From positions 736,147 through 783,650 of the forward strand of contig NW_019773514.1 of the NCBI RefSeq assembly GCF_001039355.2: DNA of 47,504 nt, in the 5' to 3' direction. The notes under the pieces were generated by a model. That model saw nothing but the letters and a program-made list of their open reading frames with translations. It did no database searches and was not told the DNA's origin. Within the stretch, counting starts at the first letter, position 1, and every line of letters begins with the position of its first letter. Positions 24,001 to 35,105 of this stretch are shown here, one piece after another. The stretch is from Lingula anatina (lineage: Eukaryota > Brachiopoda > Lingulata > Lingulida > Lingulidae). The position numbers and the translations under genes were made by a program.

Positions 24001-24099
24001 ATATTCCTAATTCATTCAAAGCTTGAATTAAGATCACAGAATGTCATTATCGTGATCAATTATTAGATTAGTGAAAGTAGCAGTAATAAGTTAATTATG

Positions 24100-24386
24100 A
24101 GCCTGAACACGGGCGTTTCACAATCAGGCCACCTTGCAGTCGCGGAACTTGCGGCTCCAACGTTTCACAGAAGTCATGGCCTCAAAATAGGTGAACTCCA
24201 TGTTTTGATGGTTGCTTTGTGGAATTTATGAAACGATTTTTGATAGATGATGCTCAGTTTTGATATAAAAATCACAAAATTGTTCAAGTTTACCTACCGT
24301 TTTAACGTAAAACAGGAAGTGGAAAGGTGACCTCATTTAGCATGCGCGTCACTGCCCCATCACGAATATCAATTTCAATAGAAAAC
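24100..24386 (+). promoter_or_regulatory. Probable core promoter / 5' UTR of the motif exon
   Basis: This CpG-enriched segment lies directly upstream of the first coding exon and contains an ETS-type site (ACAGGAAGT, about 24312). No TATA box is evident, in keeping with a CpG-type initiator. An in-frame stop (TAA, 24303-24305) lies upstream of the coding frame, so the open frame must start after it. The transcription start itself cannot be read from sequence alone. Confidence 0.45.
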
Positions 24387-24444
24387 ATGGCAGAAACAGC
24401 CAGGTGCGGCCGAAGAAAACAGCAGAATCCAAGAAAAAAGAATG
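24387..24444 (+). CDS. First coding exon of a NuRD-recruiting zinc-finger transcription factor (TSHZ/FOG/SALL/ZNF521 class), partial
   Basis: The exon encodes 19 complete codons plus one base, beginning MAETARCG and continuing RRKQQNPRKKN. Residues 9-16 match the RRKQxxP motif that opens teashirt, FOG/ZFPM, SALL, BCL11 and ZNF423/521 proteins. In those families it binds RBBP4/7 and recruits the NuRD co-repressor in the nucleus. QQ and PR(K/R) resemble TSHZ most (known N-terminus PRRKQQAPRR); NPR resembles FOG1. AAAACATGG gives A at -3 and G at +4. A second in-frame ATG at 24342 would add 15 residues. The donor ATG/GTATGA at 24444/24445 leaves phase 1; without splicing the frame stops three codons later. 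A tiny motif exon before a very long intron is the usual arrangement in these families, and no zinc-finger exon lies in the remaining 23 kb. Which family it belongs to, and whether it is transcribed, are inference. Confidence 0.5.
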
Positions 24445-24760
24445 GTATGACACTTTAAGATATTGTCTTATTTTGTTTTGTTTGTTATTTTTTGTTTTGT
24501 TAAAAAGTCTGGTGAGAATCCACTGTGTACTTTTCGAGAAAATCGTGAATTTGTTCACCGTTGTTTTGCACCTCTGGCCACCTACGGAATGTCAATGATG
24601 TCTCAAAACTAGAAGCAGTTGGCAGCGCGCCAGCTAATTATTCGCTGAATTGTAATGGGCGAACTTTGCTTTAACTGTTTCGCTTTGATCTTTGCTGACA
24701 ATCAGTCATTTAATTCTCCGATTTTCCAAAGTTGACTGGAAGGTGCGACAGTCTAGGTAG
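24445..24760 (+). other. Start of the putative large first intron
   Basis: The sequence turns T-rich immediately after the donor at 24445, as introns on the sense strand often do. A second good donor-like site (CAAG/GTAGGT at 24764/24765) lies just before the next CpG-rich segment and could serve an alternative non-coding first exon. Confidence 0.35.
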
Positions 24761-24910
24761 CAAGGTAGGTAAAGCAGGAAGTACGACAGAAAATTGGATT
24801 TGCGTGTACAAAGATGGCGGACGGGGGAGTGTCGCTGAATTGAAATTGCGAAGCAGATCACGGACAACCTAGCGACCGAGGTGGATAAGAAGGAGAGGTT
24901 GACATTAAAA
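24761..24910 (+). promoter_or_regulatory. Second promoter-like segment with YY1 and ETS motifs and a broken open frame
   Basis: AAGATGGCGGAC at 24811-24822 is the classic YY1 element that often overlaps the start codon of housekeeping genes; GCAGGAAGTAC (about 24775) is an ETS-type site. From this ATG the frame reads MADGGVSLN and stops. One frame over, from 24839, an uninterrupted stretch of gene-like composition (IEIAKQITDNLATEVDKKER) runs to a weak GT at 24899. This may be an alternative promoter with a non-coding exon, a first exon broken by one base (mutation or assembly error), or chance. I do not recognise the protein. Confidence 0.35.
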
Positions 24911-26526
24911 AAGTTGAAGTTTTGACTTATAACACCTGTTCATGCACACCTGTTCAGGTAATTTTTACCAGGTGTTTCCCAAAATATTCAGATAACATTA
25001 ATAATGAAAAATTCATCAAATTCAATATGTCCAAATTATGAAAAAAATATATATATCAAAGAAAAAAATTGTAGTTGTTTCAAATGTATTCTGTGGGTTA
25101 ATTATAAGCCTTTTTCTTACACATGTTGACAAGTTTTTGACACTGGCCTTGCAGTTGGAAAAATAGTGGCAACATCTTTTTATTCTTAACAACAAGCATT
25201 TTATCAAAAGTTAAAGGGAAAGATTTAGAATAAATGGCTTGTCAAATGGCCAGGAGCATATTTTTAGTTTTTAAGTACTTTTTGGTATTAATAATTTGGA
25301 TCAAAATGAAGTTTTTGTCCACACAGCAAGATACTTAACAGGTGGTCAACAATGAAACAGTTTTTAAATTGCGCCCTTTTTTTGTACATTTTCCCCTATA
25401 ACCAAAGCCTCCAATTAACCATACTAATAAATCTCTGGTGTATTTTTATGGCTTGACAAGATATTGAGAAATAATGTATCTTAGTGGTGCACATCTGCTC
25501 ATGATTATTGTAAAATCAAAAGTGCAAAATGAATAATATCTCCTGGCTGACAAATTCTGAAGCTGCATACATTTGAATTAATCATCATTGATATCGTGTG
25601 TGAGATATCAGAAATAGACATATAAATTGTGGCCAGATGGCACAAAAGAATATTGGATTATAGATGCCAGCATATGATTATAGGCACTGCTATAAGCCTT
25701 AAACTGGTTCCTAAAAACCCCCTTGCACAGGGCTAGGCTTGGAATTTGTCACAAGATTTTCGGGTAATCCTCTTTTTATTGAATCATGTTGATGTATATG
25801 ACAAGGTGCAATTTTAGTAAAATAAAATTATTTTTACGAAGGGTTTTTGTTTCATTATGTTTTCTTAATTGTTATCATATAATACAAATAAAACTTGGTG
25901 TGGCTTTACAAACAACCAAGAAAAAAAGGTGAACATATTTGAAAAGAGGACAAGTTTGAAAGAGATCTTCAATGTAAAACATTATAATAACTGTTAGTTA
26001 CAGTTTTATTTTTTATGGTTTCTGATTTCGATTTTTTACTTCATCAGCAGTACCCTCAAATTTTCACATTTTTGTTCAGCAAATTGTATATTGTTTGTTA
26101 AATATTAGTGATTCCAAGGCCTTTTGTTTATAGCAAGAAGATCCTAAAAGCAGCATTTATCTTGCAAAATGTTAGAAAACATTTGTAGTTCTTTTATCAA
26201 TTTATTGGGAGATTAACTCATTTATTTCGCCTTTATTTCTATATTTAATAATTTGCATTGACAACTATCATTGTTATTGACACGAAAAATAGTTTGTCAC
26301 GAGAGATATGGAATATAAACCTCAGTTCAATAAATACAAGATTCAGGGCTTTAGTTATATATTTAATATATGACTTTAGTTTAAGGATTTTACATAATCC
26401 AACTTTATTTCTTTCTTTATATATTCATTTCTTATTTTATTTTATTTATTATTTATTAATATATTTTTTAATTTATAAAAAAGCAAGATACCTATTAGAT
26501 CCCCATTTTTTTTTTTTTTTTTTTTG
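24911..26526 (+). other. T-rich putative intronic DNA
   Basis: No exon recognised. Runs of T dominate, ending in poly-T before an assembly gap. A 102-codon frame spanning the gap is low-complexity Phe/Ile/Tyr sequence and is not a gene. Confidence 0.5.
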
Positions 26527-26540
26527 NNNNNNNNNNNNNN
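26527..26540. other. 14-N assembly gap inside a poly-T tract
   Basis: The gap is flanked by ~20 T on both sides, so it most likely marks an unresolved homopolymer and not missing unique sequence. Confidence 0.95.
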
Positions 26541-29500
26541 TTTTTTTTTTTTTTTTTTGTAAATGATTATCACTTGACACATTACAATCTATTCAAACTT
26601 CTCTTTACTGCCAAGTTCCCCCATTTCTTACCAGATTATAATTGTATCAGCTTTGTAGAAGATGTAAACTATATGAATGATGGAAGGCATCCCAGTCAAT
26701 ACAAGTTAATCATCATCGATCTGATGGTTTGCAGTGTAGACCTATCACAGAGCAGATTATACATCACCAGGGACCCAATATAAGATGATTTAGTCAGAAG
26801 TATGTAAAGATATGGGGGTGTGAGCTCTATCCATCTGCATGGTCCAAAGGGTTTATCCTAGGTCCTATGATATGGATATTCATGAAAAGTGGGAGTGTCC
26901 CAGGGATATGTGGTGAGGAATTATGCTTTTCACAGTGAATGAATATTCCATTTCACAATGTTGGTAGATTATGCTCGCACCTCACTAAAATTACCAAAAT
27001 ACATTAAAAAATTTCATTACTTTTAGGGAAAATGAAAAAAATTATAGGAACCTTGAACTAGTGAGAAAAATTAATAATGTGCTGTGCTAGATATGCAAAA
27101 AGAAATATATCTCTGAAGAGGCAAGGGTCATTGTGTTTGCCAGTGTTCAGATGGGGCATTTAATCTACATAGGACCACTTTGCTGCTGTAGATTTATACA
27201 ATCAAAGCAAAAAGCCTTGGTGGCTTGCTGGTAGACCAAAATTTTAGTAAGTACTGGGGGAATCTAGTGAGTTAATATTGTTATTTTCTGAATTGAGGCA
27301 TTCAAATTGGTAGCATATAGAGGGACTACATAGAGAACTAATGAATTGAATAGCAATCAGACATGTCATATAAACGGTCAGTTCTTAGTTTTCTCTGAGA
27401 GGATTGGTCACATGTATTCATATGTTCTTTTTGGGAGGGGGGAGTTAAGAAAAACCAAAGATAATTGTATATTTATTTGCCAATTTTTGCCAATTTGGTA
27501 AAATAGCTATGTTAAGAAAATAAAACACATGTCAAATATACATAAATTCTTCAACCACTTTCCCAATGTGTGTGTATGTGTCAAGTGTGTTGGCAGTAAG
27601 CAATGTGCTACTCCTTCTGGGTCCTCTGGGATTAAGGAAAATGACAGGACTCACTTTTTGAGAGGTAAATTTATTTCCCAGTTAGTCAGATATGTCCTTG
27701 CATGAACAGAAAATTCAAGGAAAGTAAGATAACTTTTTAGTTTGTCATTTCTGGTGCATTTCTGTTCTGATAGGTATTTTTTTTATGTAGACCCATTCAC
27801 CATCTTATTGTTTCTTTTAACAAAGTTAATAATTTCTATGCTCAGCCAGGTGAATGGTGAAAAGACAATTTTTTACCTCGAAAAAGAGCAGAAACATTTT
27901 CTAGAATCCTTCTGAAACCTCTGAAATAAAAATGAAGGAAGTCCTGTCCTTGGGACAGAAGGAAACCCCATCTTGGAGCATTTTCTTGGAGATAAGAAAC
28001 GAACTAACAGGACATCCCTTTTTAAGGTGTTGTTTGAAAAAAAAAACTTCGAGGACATTTTCCCACGATTTTCTCCTGTGGTGTGATTTAATGAATTGTA
28101 GACAGGTGTAAACAGTTTGGAAACCCAATCCTTCCTACCAGATGATAAAACAAGGTACCTATGAAGGCTGCTCAGTTAATCATACGGCACACACGTTAGT
28201 TATGCTGGCTCCTGACACCATGTCATGGCTGTGCACACGTTTTTTGTACAGGAGACACCATAAAAATCCAGAAAGATGGATTAAAATTCCAGGTGCCCAT
28301 CGGCCATGGTGCCCCGAACCTGTATTTCCACCTGGTGCCATATTCTACTAGGTGTGGTGTTCGGGAATGGAAACTCCTGACCTGCCATGCCTTCACGTCT
28401 GGACGGTGTTTATCGAGGACAAGAAACCCATACCTTTTTACTTCAGCGTAACACTCAAATAGTTAATGCATATTGACATCAATTTCTTGAAGCTTTCACA
28501 TGTTTTTGACAAGATTTTTTTGCAAGTGAGGAAACAGAGGCCCACATTGTCTAGTTTGCAACTGCTGCTTCAAGATTTTGTAAACTAATAGAAGGCTTTC
28601 AGTAATCCAGCAAGAAGCTAAATCATAGGTGTCTGTCACTGTGCCAGCCCACTGTGCCCTGAATCTGGAACTTCAGGCTCCACATGGCTTTGACCAGGTA
28701 CAACCACCATGCTTTAGTTCCAGGACACTAAATAAGCCAAAAGTGTACCCAGCTTGGTGTCAAATAGTCCATTGCATGTTGAGAATGAATACACATTACT
28801 GTTATGATAATAGGCCCTGAACATGACCAAGATGGCCACTTTGCAGCAGAGTGGGAAGGAGCTTGTCTGGCTCTCTGCTGCCAAGGTGGTTTGCTGTGTC
28901 ATGTGGTGAGTGCCTGTAGCCATGGCAACCCTCACCTGTTACCTTGACGACACACCTGGGGCCTGAGGACTACCTTGCTGTCTCCTGGGGTTGTCTCAAG
29001 TTTATAGCACTGTTTTTACCCAAATTTGAGCTGGGATTGACTGTGACAGTGGTTGGAACTTCAAAGGAGTTTTATACCAATGGCTCTGTTGGAACCATAT
29101 CATTGATGCTAGAACAAATATGTATCGTGACTTCTATTTCACAATTTTTTTTTTTACCAACCAAAAGATGAGTGGTGGAGCATGTTATTTAAACACCTTT
29201 TTTAATGATATTTATTATGTTACTTTGACCTTTCGGTATCTTTGAATTCCAAGATACTTAACAGTTTGTCCTTGAAGTAACTTTTTTTAAATAAAAGGGC
29301 CTCCTGTACACAAGTTTTCAATTAGGCTTTGCAGTTATAAAAGTTTTTTGAACAAACTGCTTGCTGCTTGTTTGGACACCAATTAAAAAGGTCATTTAGT
29401 TGGATAAAAATGTTATGAAACAAGACCATTCGTATCGTAATGGAGATACAACACACTTGCTACTGTTTGCAGGTTTTGCTTTTCCTACCGGTGGAAATGA

Positions 29501-30448
29501 CTTTGGCAGTAGAAAAGGAAAGCCATGAATTAAAAATTGTAAAAAAACTTTTTCCTGCTTCCTGAGTAGTATCAGATTACAACGATATACCTGACTTTGG
29601 TCGCGAAGGCAGTTTTTCAAATTGGATTCTGTTCAGACAGTCCCTATTCCAGAAGTCAATGAATTTTAAGGGAAAGTAAAATGAGAATTTAAATGGGAAC
29701 ACTTAAGATTGCATGTCTTTGAAAACCCAGTTTAAAAATTACCTTTTTTATAGTCTTCCAATCTTTAAAGTAGCAAATATATATGTATATCTTCTTTGAA
29801 ATGTACGAAAGAGGAATTATTAACAAAAATGTTCAAAACAAAAATGTTCAAAAAATGTTACTTTCCTCCTTGATGTCCCTTGTCGACTGTACCTTTTTAT
29901 ATGTAGTCAGAATGCTTTCTTGGTTAATTTCTGATTGTTTCATCTAAATGAAATTCATTGCCAATACATGAACCCCCACTAGACATCTTTAATAAATTGT
30001 CTTTTAACAACTGATTTCAGTTTAAATCTTGTAAATTTGGCATCTTTAAGTTATAAAATTTAACTTAGAGCAAAAAGCTCGCTTTTTTTTTTCATATAGA
30101 TTGCTGTCCTAGACTGGCTGTAAATGCTGGATTTGATTTTGGCTTGTCCTGAGACAAATGGAGCCACCTAGGTCAGCAGGGTCACTGGCTGGGGTGTGGT
30201 AGCATTTAAATTGTACTTCTTTGTCTTTGACATTGCAAATCATTGCAAATCTATCAAATTCTATTGAGTTTAGAACTTTTAAATTACCAAAGGGAGCAGA
30301 GAAGGGAGACCACAGCATTTGAAATAAAATACCTTTATAAGGTAGCATATCTCCTTAAAGTGCATTTTTTGTGCAAAAAAAAAAAAAAATGTTTAAGCTA
30401 GTCAGCCTGTTGCCCAAAGATTTGAACTGTTTGAACCACTTTTTTTGG
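26541..30448 (+). other. Putative intronic DNA with one GC-richer island
   Basis: No certain exon. The stretch 28140-28420 and especially 28820-29010 is GC-richer than its surroundings. The latter contains an RFX X-box-like palindrome (28916-28929, reverse complement GTTGCCATGGCTAC) and a possible short exon, listed separately. The rest shows nothing I can name. Confidence 0.45.
28832..28905 (+). other. Possible alternative first exon (speculative)
   Basis: AAGATGGCCAC gives an ATG at 28832 in good context. The frame begins MATLQQSGKELVW and stays open for 24 codons plus two bases up to a strong donor, TG/GTGAGT, at 28905/28906. Without splicing it stops one codon later. The segment lies in a GC-richer island, so an alternative promoter inside the large intron is conceivable. 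No protein family is recognised. Confidence 0.2.
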
Positions 30449-30674
30449 TACTGATATTGTGAAACCCCTATTGTGCCTCACAAAACAACTCGACCACTAT
30501 TTTCATAGTGCTGGTATTCTGAAACACCTTTGTGTCTCACCACTTAATTTGATCACAATTTTCATGGTACTGGTATTCAAAAACCCCTTTATTGCCTTAT
30601 CACACAACTCGACCACAGTTTTCATGGTATTCGTATTCAAAAATCCCTTAAGTGCCTCACCATACAATTCAGCC
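30449..30674. repeat. Degenerate 60-bp tandem repeat, about 3.8 units
   Basis: Units at 30449-30508, 30509-30567, 30568-30627 and 30628-30674 share TACTGGTATTC.AAAA.CCC, a TGCCTCAC block, ACAACTCGACCAC and TTTTCATGG. Because the unit is a multiple of three, repetitive frames of 97 codons (plus, 30459-30752) and 80 codons (minus, 30503-30745) stay open by construction. I do not regard either as a gene. Confidence 0.85.
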
Positions 30675-32448
30675 AGTGAGAAGTGCCACATGTTCGAACT
30701 GAAAGCTCTGGTTTCTGTAAGACTAGGTGATTGTCTTGTAATCAAGGTATAGAGTGTTTACATCACTGGGACAGGGAGCCACAAGTACCAGGTCTTAATC
30801 TGGAGAGCAATGGCCGTAGAACAATAACTGTGTGTCATTAAAGAAGGGTTAGACATTGGTTTTATTGCCTCAATTCATCAAGTTTACTGGGATGTTTTGA
30901 GGAAAAAAAGTTAACTGGTGTTATGGTTTGTGGCTTGCTTGAATAGAAGCAGGTGGCACATTTCCAGTTGAAATGAAAATACCAATTAAATTGGGATGCT
31001 GTAAAACTTCTTAAAAATTTGATGGTTTTGATATTTTACTTGTTTAAAGGTATATAAAATTATTCTGTCGAATAGCTACTCAGCTAATGTTTGTACTTTC
31101 ATTCTTTCCAACAAGAAATAAACTTTATTTTATTGTATTGTATTGTATTGCAAGTTATTTTGATGCCAGCAGAGCTGAGTTGACAAAAATGACCAGCTAA
31201 TTAGGATCTGTGAGAGTCCTACTACTTGAGGAAACCTCTGTGCTGGTATTTTGGTCGTGTACCTTTAAGTTTGATTCCCACCTCCTCTCATCTCAGTTTA
31301 AAAGAAGTTATAAAAGAAGTTGTTAAGTGCAAGTTAGGTGCACACTGCTGCCAGCCTGGAAGTGCCTTTCTCACCTGAATGGTGCTTAGTGCATTCCCTT
31401 AACACCTGGACTCCACCAGTGAAAATTTCTCAACTTTGATGTACCTAAATTTACCTGTTTGGTGTTTTATCTGCATTGATGTGGGCTATGCGCGCAATGT
31501 TACGTATGTAGATGCATGTGCTTAACATCAGATGCATCAGGTATATCTTCCATATTTTGTAAAAAGTGTACCTAAATGCTTCTATGTGAGATTACTTATT
31601 TTTATGTCGGAGGTTTCTTAGTTATGTGTTGCTGGTGAAAAGAAAAAAAAAAAAAACAATATCAGTACAGCAAACCAGCTTTGAGATTAGAAATAAGAGC
31701 CTTTGTTTGAGAGAGAAATATTAATAAAATCAACTTGGCATCATTATTTTTCCATGTTATTCCAAGTATCACATTAGACTTAAAAAAAAGGCGACCAAAC
31801 ATCCTATCCAAACCATTAGTTTTCTTTTGAGGAAAAAAGGTGTCTGACCAATTTAACATCTGGGCGGTTTTCAGGTAGACATTTTCCTTCAAGCTGAAAG
31901 TTATCTCATTTAGCCTACCTGCCAGGTAGCTGGTGTAGTAAACCAGCCCAGCTGCATGTTTGTGACATTTCAGTGGCATTTAAAACGTGAGAGCTGTGCG
32001 TAAAAATCCAGGTAGTGCAGATTTTCATTCTCCTGAAAGATTAGTTTTAACTTTTTTTCTGTAAACTTAAAAGAAAAGGTCATACTAGACGTAATGTATC
32101 TTCTTTAGGGAATAAGTTTTTACCAACAGTTTGAATAGACACACCTGTACTAAGAAAGCCATTTTGTTCCAAGTAAATTGGTTCATGGGCAGTGATGATT
32201 TAAGGACGGACAAAGTACAAAATCCTTTAGAGATTTTGCACTTTTGGGTGATTAAAAAGTTGAAAGGATTCAAGGTTTGTAACTTTTTGTTTACAGTTTG
32301 TCAGACAGTTATTGGGCAAGATACTAATAAAAAATGCTAAGACTGAAAGACAACTAATGAGAAGCTCTCCAAAAGGCAATTATACAAAACTAAGTTAGTA
32401 AAAAAGACATATCACCTGTAAGTGAGTAAGGTCTAGGGATTTCACCTC
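30675..32448 (+). other. Putative intronic DNA
   Basis: No exon recognised. Short (TATTG)n repeat at about 31131-31150 directly after AATAAACTTTATTTTATTG, which could be the 3' tail of an old retroposon, but no body of such an element is recognisable upstream. A 105-codon minus-strand frame at 31662-31979 has no recognisable features. Confidence 0.45.
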
Positions 32449-32451
32449 TAA

Positions 32452-32715
32452 GGCCCCATTCAGAATAGATGATTGGAGTACTAACTGATCCGCCGACTAA
32501 ATATGGCAGATCACACTTCAAAAGCGATTCCCGATGGTCTCCCTACATCCACACGCCATTCCCGCAGGGGCCTAGCAATTAAACCTTTAATCTCTTTAAT
32601 TCTGCGTGTGGAGGCGGGAGACCATCGAGAATCAGCAGCATTGCTTTTGAAGTGTGGTCGGCCATATTTAGTCAGCGGATCAGTTAGTACTCAGATCATC
32701 TATTCTGAATGGGCC
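32452..32715. mobile_element. Complete hairpin MITE, PIF/Harbinger-like (family F), with TAA target-site duplication
   Basis: The arms run inward from GGCCCCATTCAGAATAG and, in reverse complement, GGCCCATTCAGAATAGATG. They continue through GTACTAACTGATCCG, GACTAAATATGG, CACACTTCAAAAGC, GATGGTCTCCC and CCACACG, paired over ~110 bases per side. TAA occurs on both flanks (32449-32451 and 32716-32718), a perfect three-base duplication. This is the clearest element in the window. Harbinger affiliation follows from the duplication size and sequence; no transposase is present. Confidence 0.8.
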
Positions 32716-34951
32716 TAAGACAGTAATGTGATGGTTGGGTCAAATTTAAGTCCTCGGAAATTGAGGAAACCTTTGGATGGTTACTTGCAGGGGAGAGATT
32801 GGATGGGAATAGATTCCCCAGAAGTCCGAGAAACTTGAATAATTATATCCCAGAAGTCTTTATCATCCCCAGTGGAAAGTTATAGGTTGGATGATGCTTT
32901 TTAAAAAAATTCCTTGTTGTTTTTGTTTTTGAATCTAGTTTTTCTTCCATGTTCCTCTGATAATGGCCATAGTGTAATTTTTCTGATCAGCAATTCACTT
33001 CAACCATATGATTATTTTACCATTGCTATACACTGGGTGACTGGTATACAGACAAAAAAATATCCTTTGATTTTTATGTGGGTGTAAATGAGATTTGTTT
33101 TGTTTAATGTGATTCAATTCTGACAAAGATTATAACTGTCAACCAATTGAAATGTTGAATCAATAAGAAAATAACTTTCGGTGTTATTCATTGTTCTGTC
33201 AAGATATTTTAGAAGTTTTGGCTGAATGGAACAAAATTAAGATTCCATATTACACACAAAAAGAAAAATATTTAAGTCAAATGTTTGGATCATTATAGTG
33301 TTGCTCCTGAAGAAATAATGAAATTGGTGATAAAAATATGACGTCATAAGTTCATATTCTTGTAACAGGTGTCGCGTTCTACCGTACAATTGTGTTGCTA
33401 GTGGTAAAAGTGATTTTTTGTAAAATCAGTATTTGATATAATTAAGCAATATTGAATCTCCCTTTATGTAAAATCCAATAAGGAAGCCATTGTGCAGATA
33501 GAAGGAACCGCTTTTTCTCTTACCCAATGCCAAAATTGTACATAAAAACTCAACCACGCCTTAGTGCCATGCTCCATTATTGAAAGGACTGACAGAATTC
33601 TATGCTGATACAATCCTTGAAAAGTGAAGATGGTACCTTACTTAAGGGCACAGGTGGTACTTGCTCTGTGTATCACTTATCTCTCATGAAATTTTGATAA
33701 GGGAAAAAAAATGCCTTATTTTGGAAATCTATCAAGGGACAAAACTACTGGCTGACAGTGGCAAAGGTTGGTCGTATGGAAAAGTGCACATCTGCGGGAC
33801 TTGACACAGTCTAACGAAGGCCCCCAAGTGCTGTCATATGATAGAAAGCATTTCATGGAGAAATAATTTGATGAAGTTTAGATTGAATTATAGGAAGGTA
33901 TATAAAGCAGTTGATCTTATTACCTATTCATCCAATATTAACCTATAATTCAATTGTAGGAGATTTGCTGTAGAATGGACTTTCTAGTTGGACAACCTTT
34001 CTGTCGCATAGTTGGCAGCGGAAGTTGAACTGAGTAGAGGCACTGGTGAACAAAACAATAATAATAATAATGATAATAATAATAATAATATCAGTGTTAC
34101 TCAATTTTCGCTGGATCGAAATTATGAGACTTTTTATTAAACTTAAAAGAATTTTGTCTGGTAAATTTTTATATATTAATTAGCAAGTAACATTTTGCAG
34201 TGGAACATTTGTATTTTATTGGTATAGGTTGAATAGCACACGGTTCTATACTTGATTGTATTCTTACAGATTCTGAAGTGTATGTAGGCCTCATGATTTG
34301 AAATTATAAGTTGGATGTATTTACATGCAGCCCAGAGGTGTCAGAATGGAGAGGACTTTTGATTAATTCCTTTTACGTCTGACTAATTGACGGTGGTAAA
34401 AATGTACTTGACAACTTTGAATATATGAATATATGATTGTAATGACATTTATTTGACAACTGTTATGTAGCAATAATATGAATGATTTTGATTGGGGTGC
34501 AAGGTAAATGTATTCGTTATCTACAAGATTAAATTGATTTTGTGTTTTATGTGTAAATGTTTTATCTCGAGCCTCTGTCTCTGTTCAAGTTGAAGAGATG
34601 AATTTAGATGCTGAGCAATTCAGTAAATTAGCCCACACATTTGACCTCTCATTAAAATTTTATTTGTGTATAAACCTCTATGGTGTTCATTTTTTTAAGC
34701 AAGGGAAATGTCTCATTTTATAGTACAATATTGTTTTTGAGCATGAAGCACAACTCAAGGTATGCACGGAGGCCCCAGAGATGTCAATTTGCATTAAAGT
34801 GTACCTAGGTAATGCTCACCTTGGGGCTGTAATTTGATTTTATTTCCATTGGTTTTATTTCTACCTGACAACTGATTATGGTCACCTTGGTACTGTCATC
34901 TTGAATTACCTGTACTTTGAGGAGTTCTAGTAAGCAGGAATTTTTTCCGAA
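32716..34951 (+). other. Putative intronic DNA
   Basis: Nothing gene-like. (AAT)n microsatellite at 34057-34091. Confidence 0.5.
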
Positions 34952-35105
34952 GAGACAGTTCCATTAGATGGGTTTTATGAGTACAGGCAGTTCCAGTATG
35001 TGGATTTTGTTAAAAGAGAGACAGTTGCAGTGTATCAGTTTTGTGAGGAGAGGCAGTTCCCAACTAAGCTGGTATCATGAGGAAAAAGGCAGTTCCAGTT
35101 TGCAA
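34952..35105. repeat. Degenerate ~34-bp tandem repeat, five units
   Basis: The word GRCAGTTCCAG (with variants) recurs with CAGTT at 34956, 34988, 35022, 35054 and 35090, spacings of 32, 34, 32 and 36 bases. Between them lie TATGAG, GATTTTGTTAAAAGAG and TTTTGTGAGGAG variants. This is an old minisatellite; the 93-codon frame over it is a by-product. Confidence 0.6.

Noticed and set aside
26258-26566. 102-codon frame running through the 14-N gap
   Set aside because: It depends on poly-T and unknown bases (Phe runs and X residues) and is not real coding sequence.
30459-30752. 97-codon plus and 80-codon minus overlapping frames
   Set aside because: Both result from a 60-bp tandem repeat whose length is a multiple of three.
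31100-31155. AATAAACTTTATTTTATTG plus (TATTG)n as a retroposon 3' tail or polyadenylation site
   Set aside because: Suggestive, but no SINE/LINE body, no tRNA-type A or B box and no upstream exon can be seen, so it is left as a simple repeat.
32503-32718. 71-codon plus-strand frame
   Set aside because: Lies entirely inside the hairpin MITE at 32452-32715.
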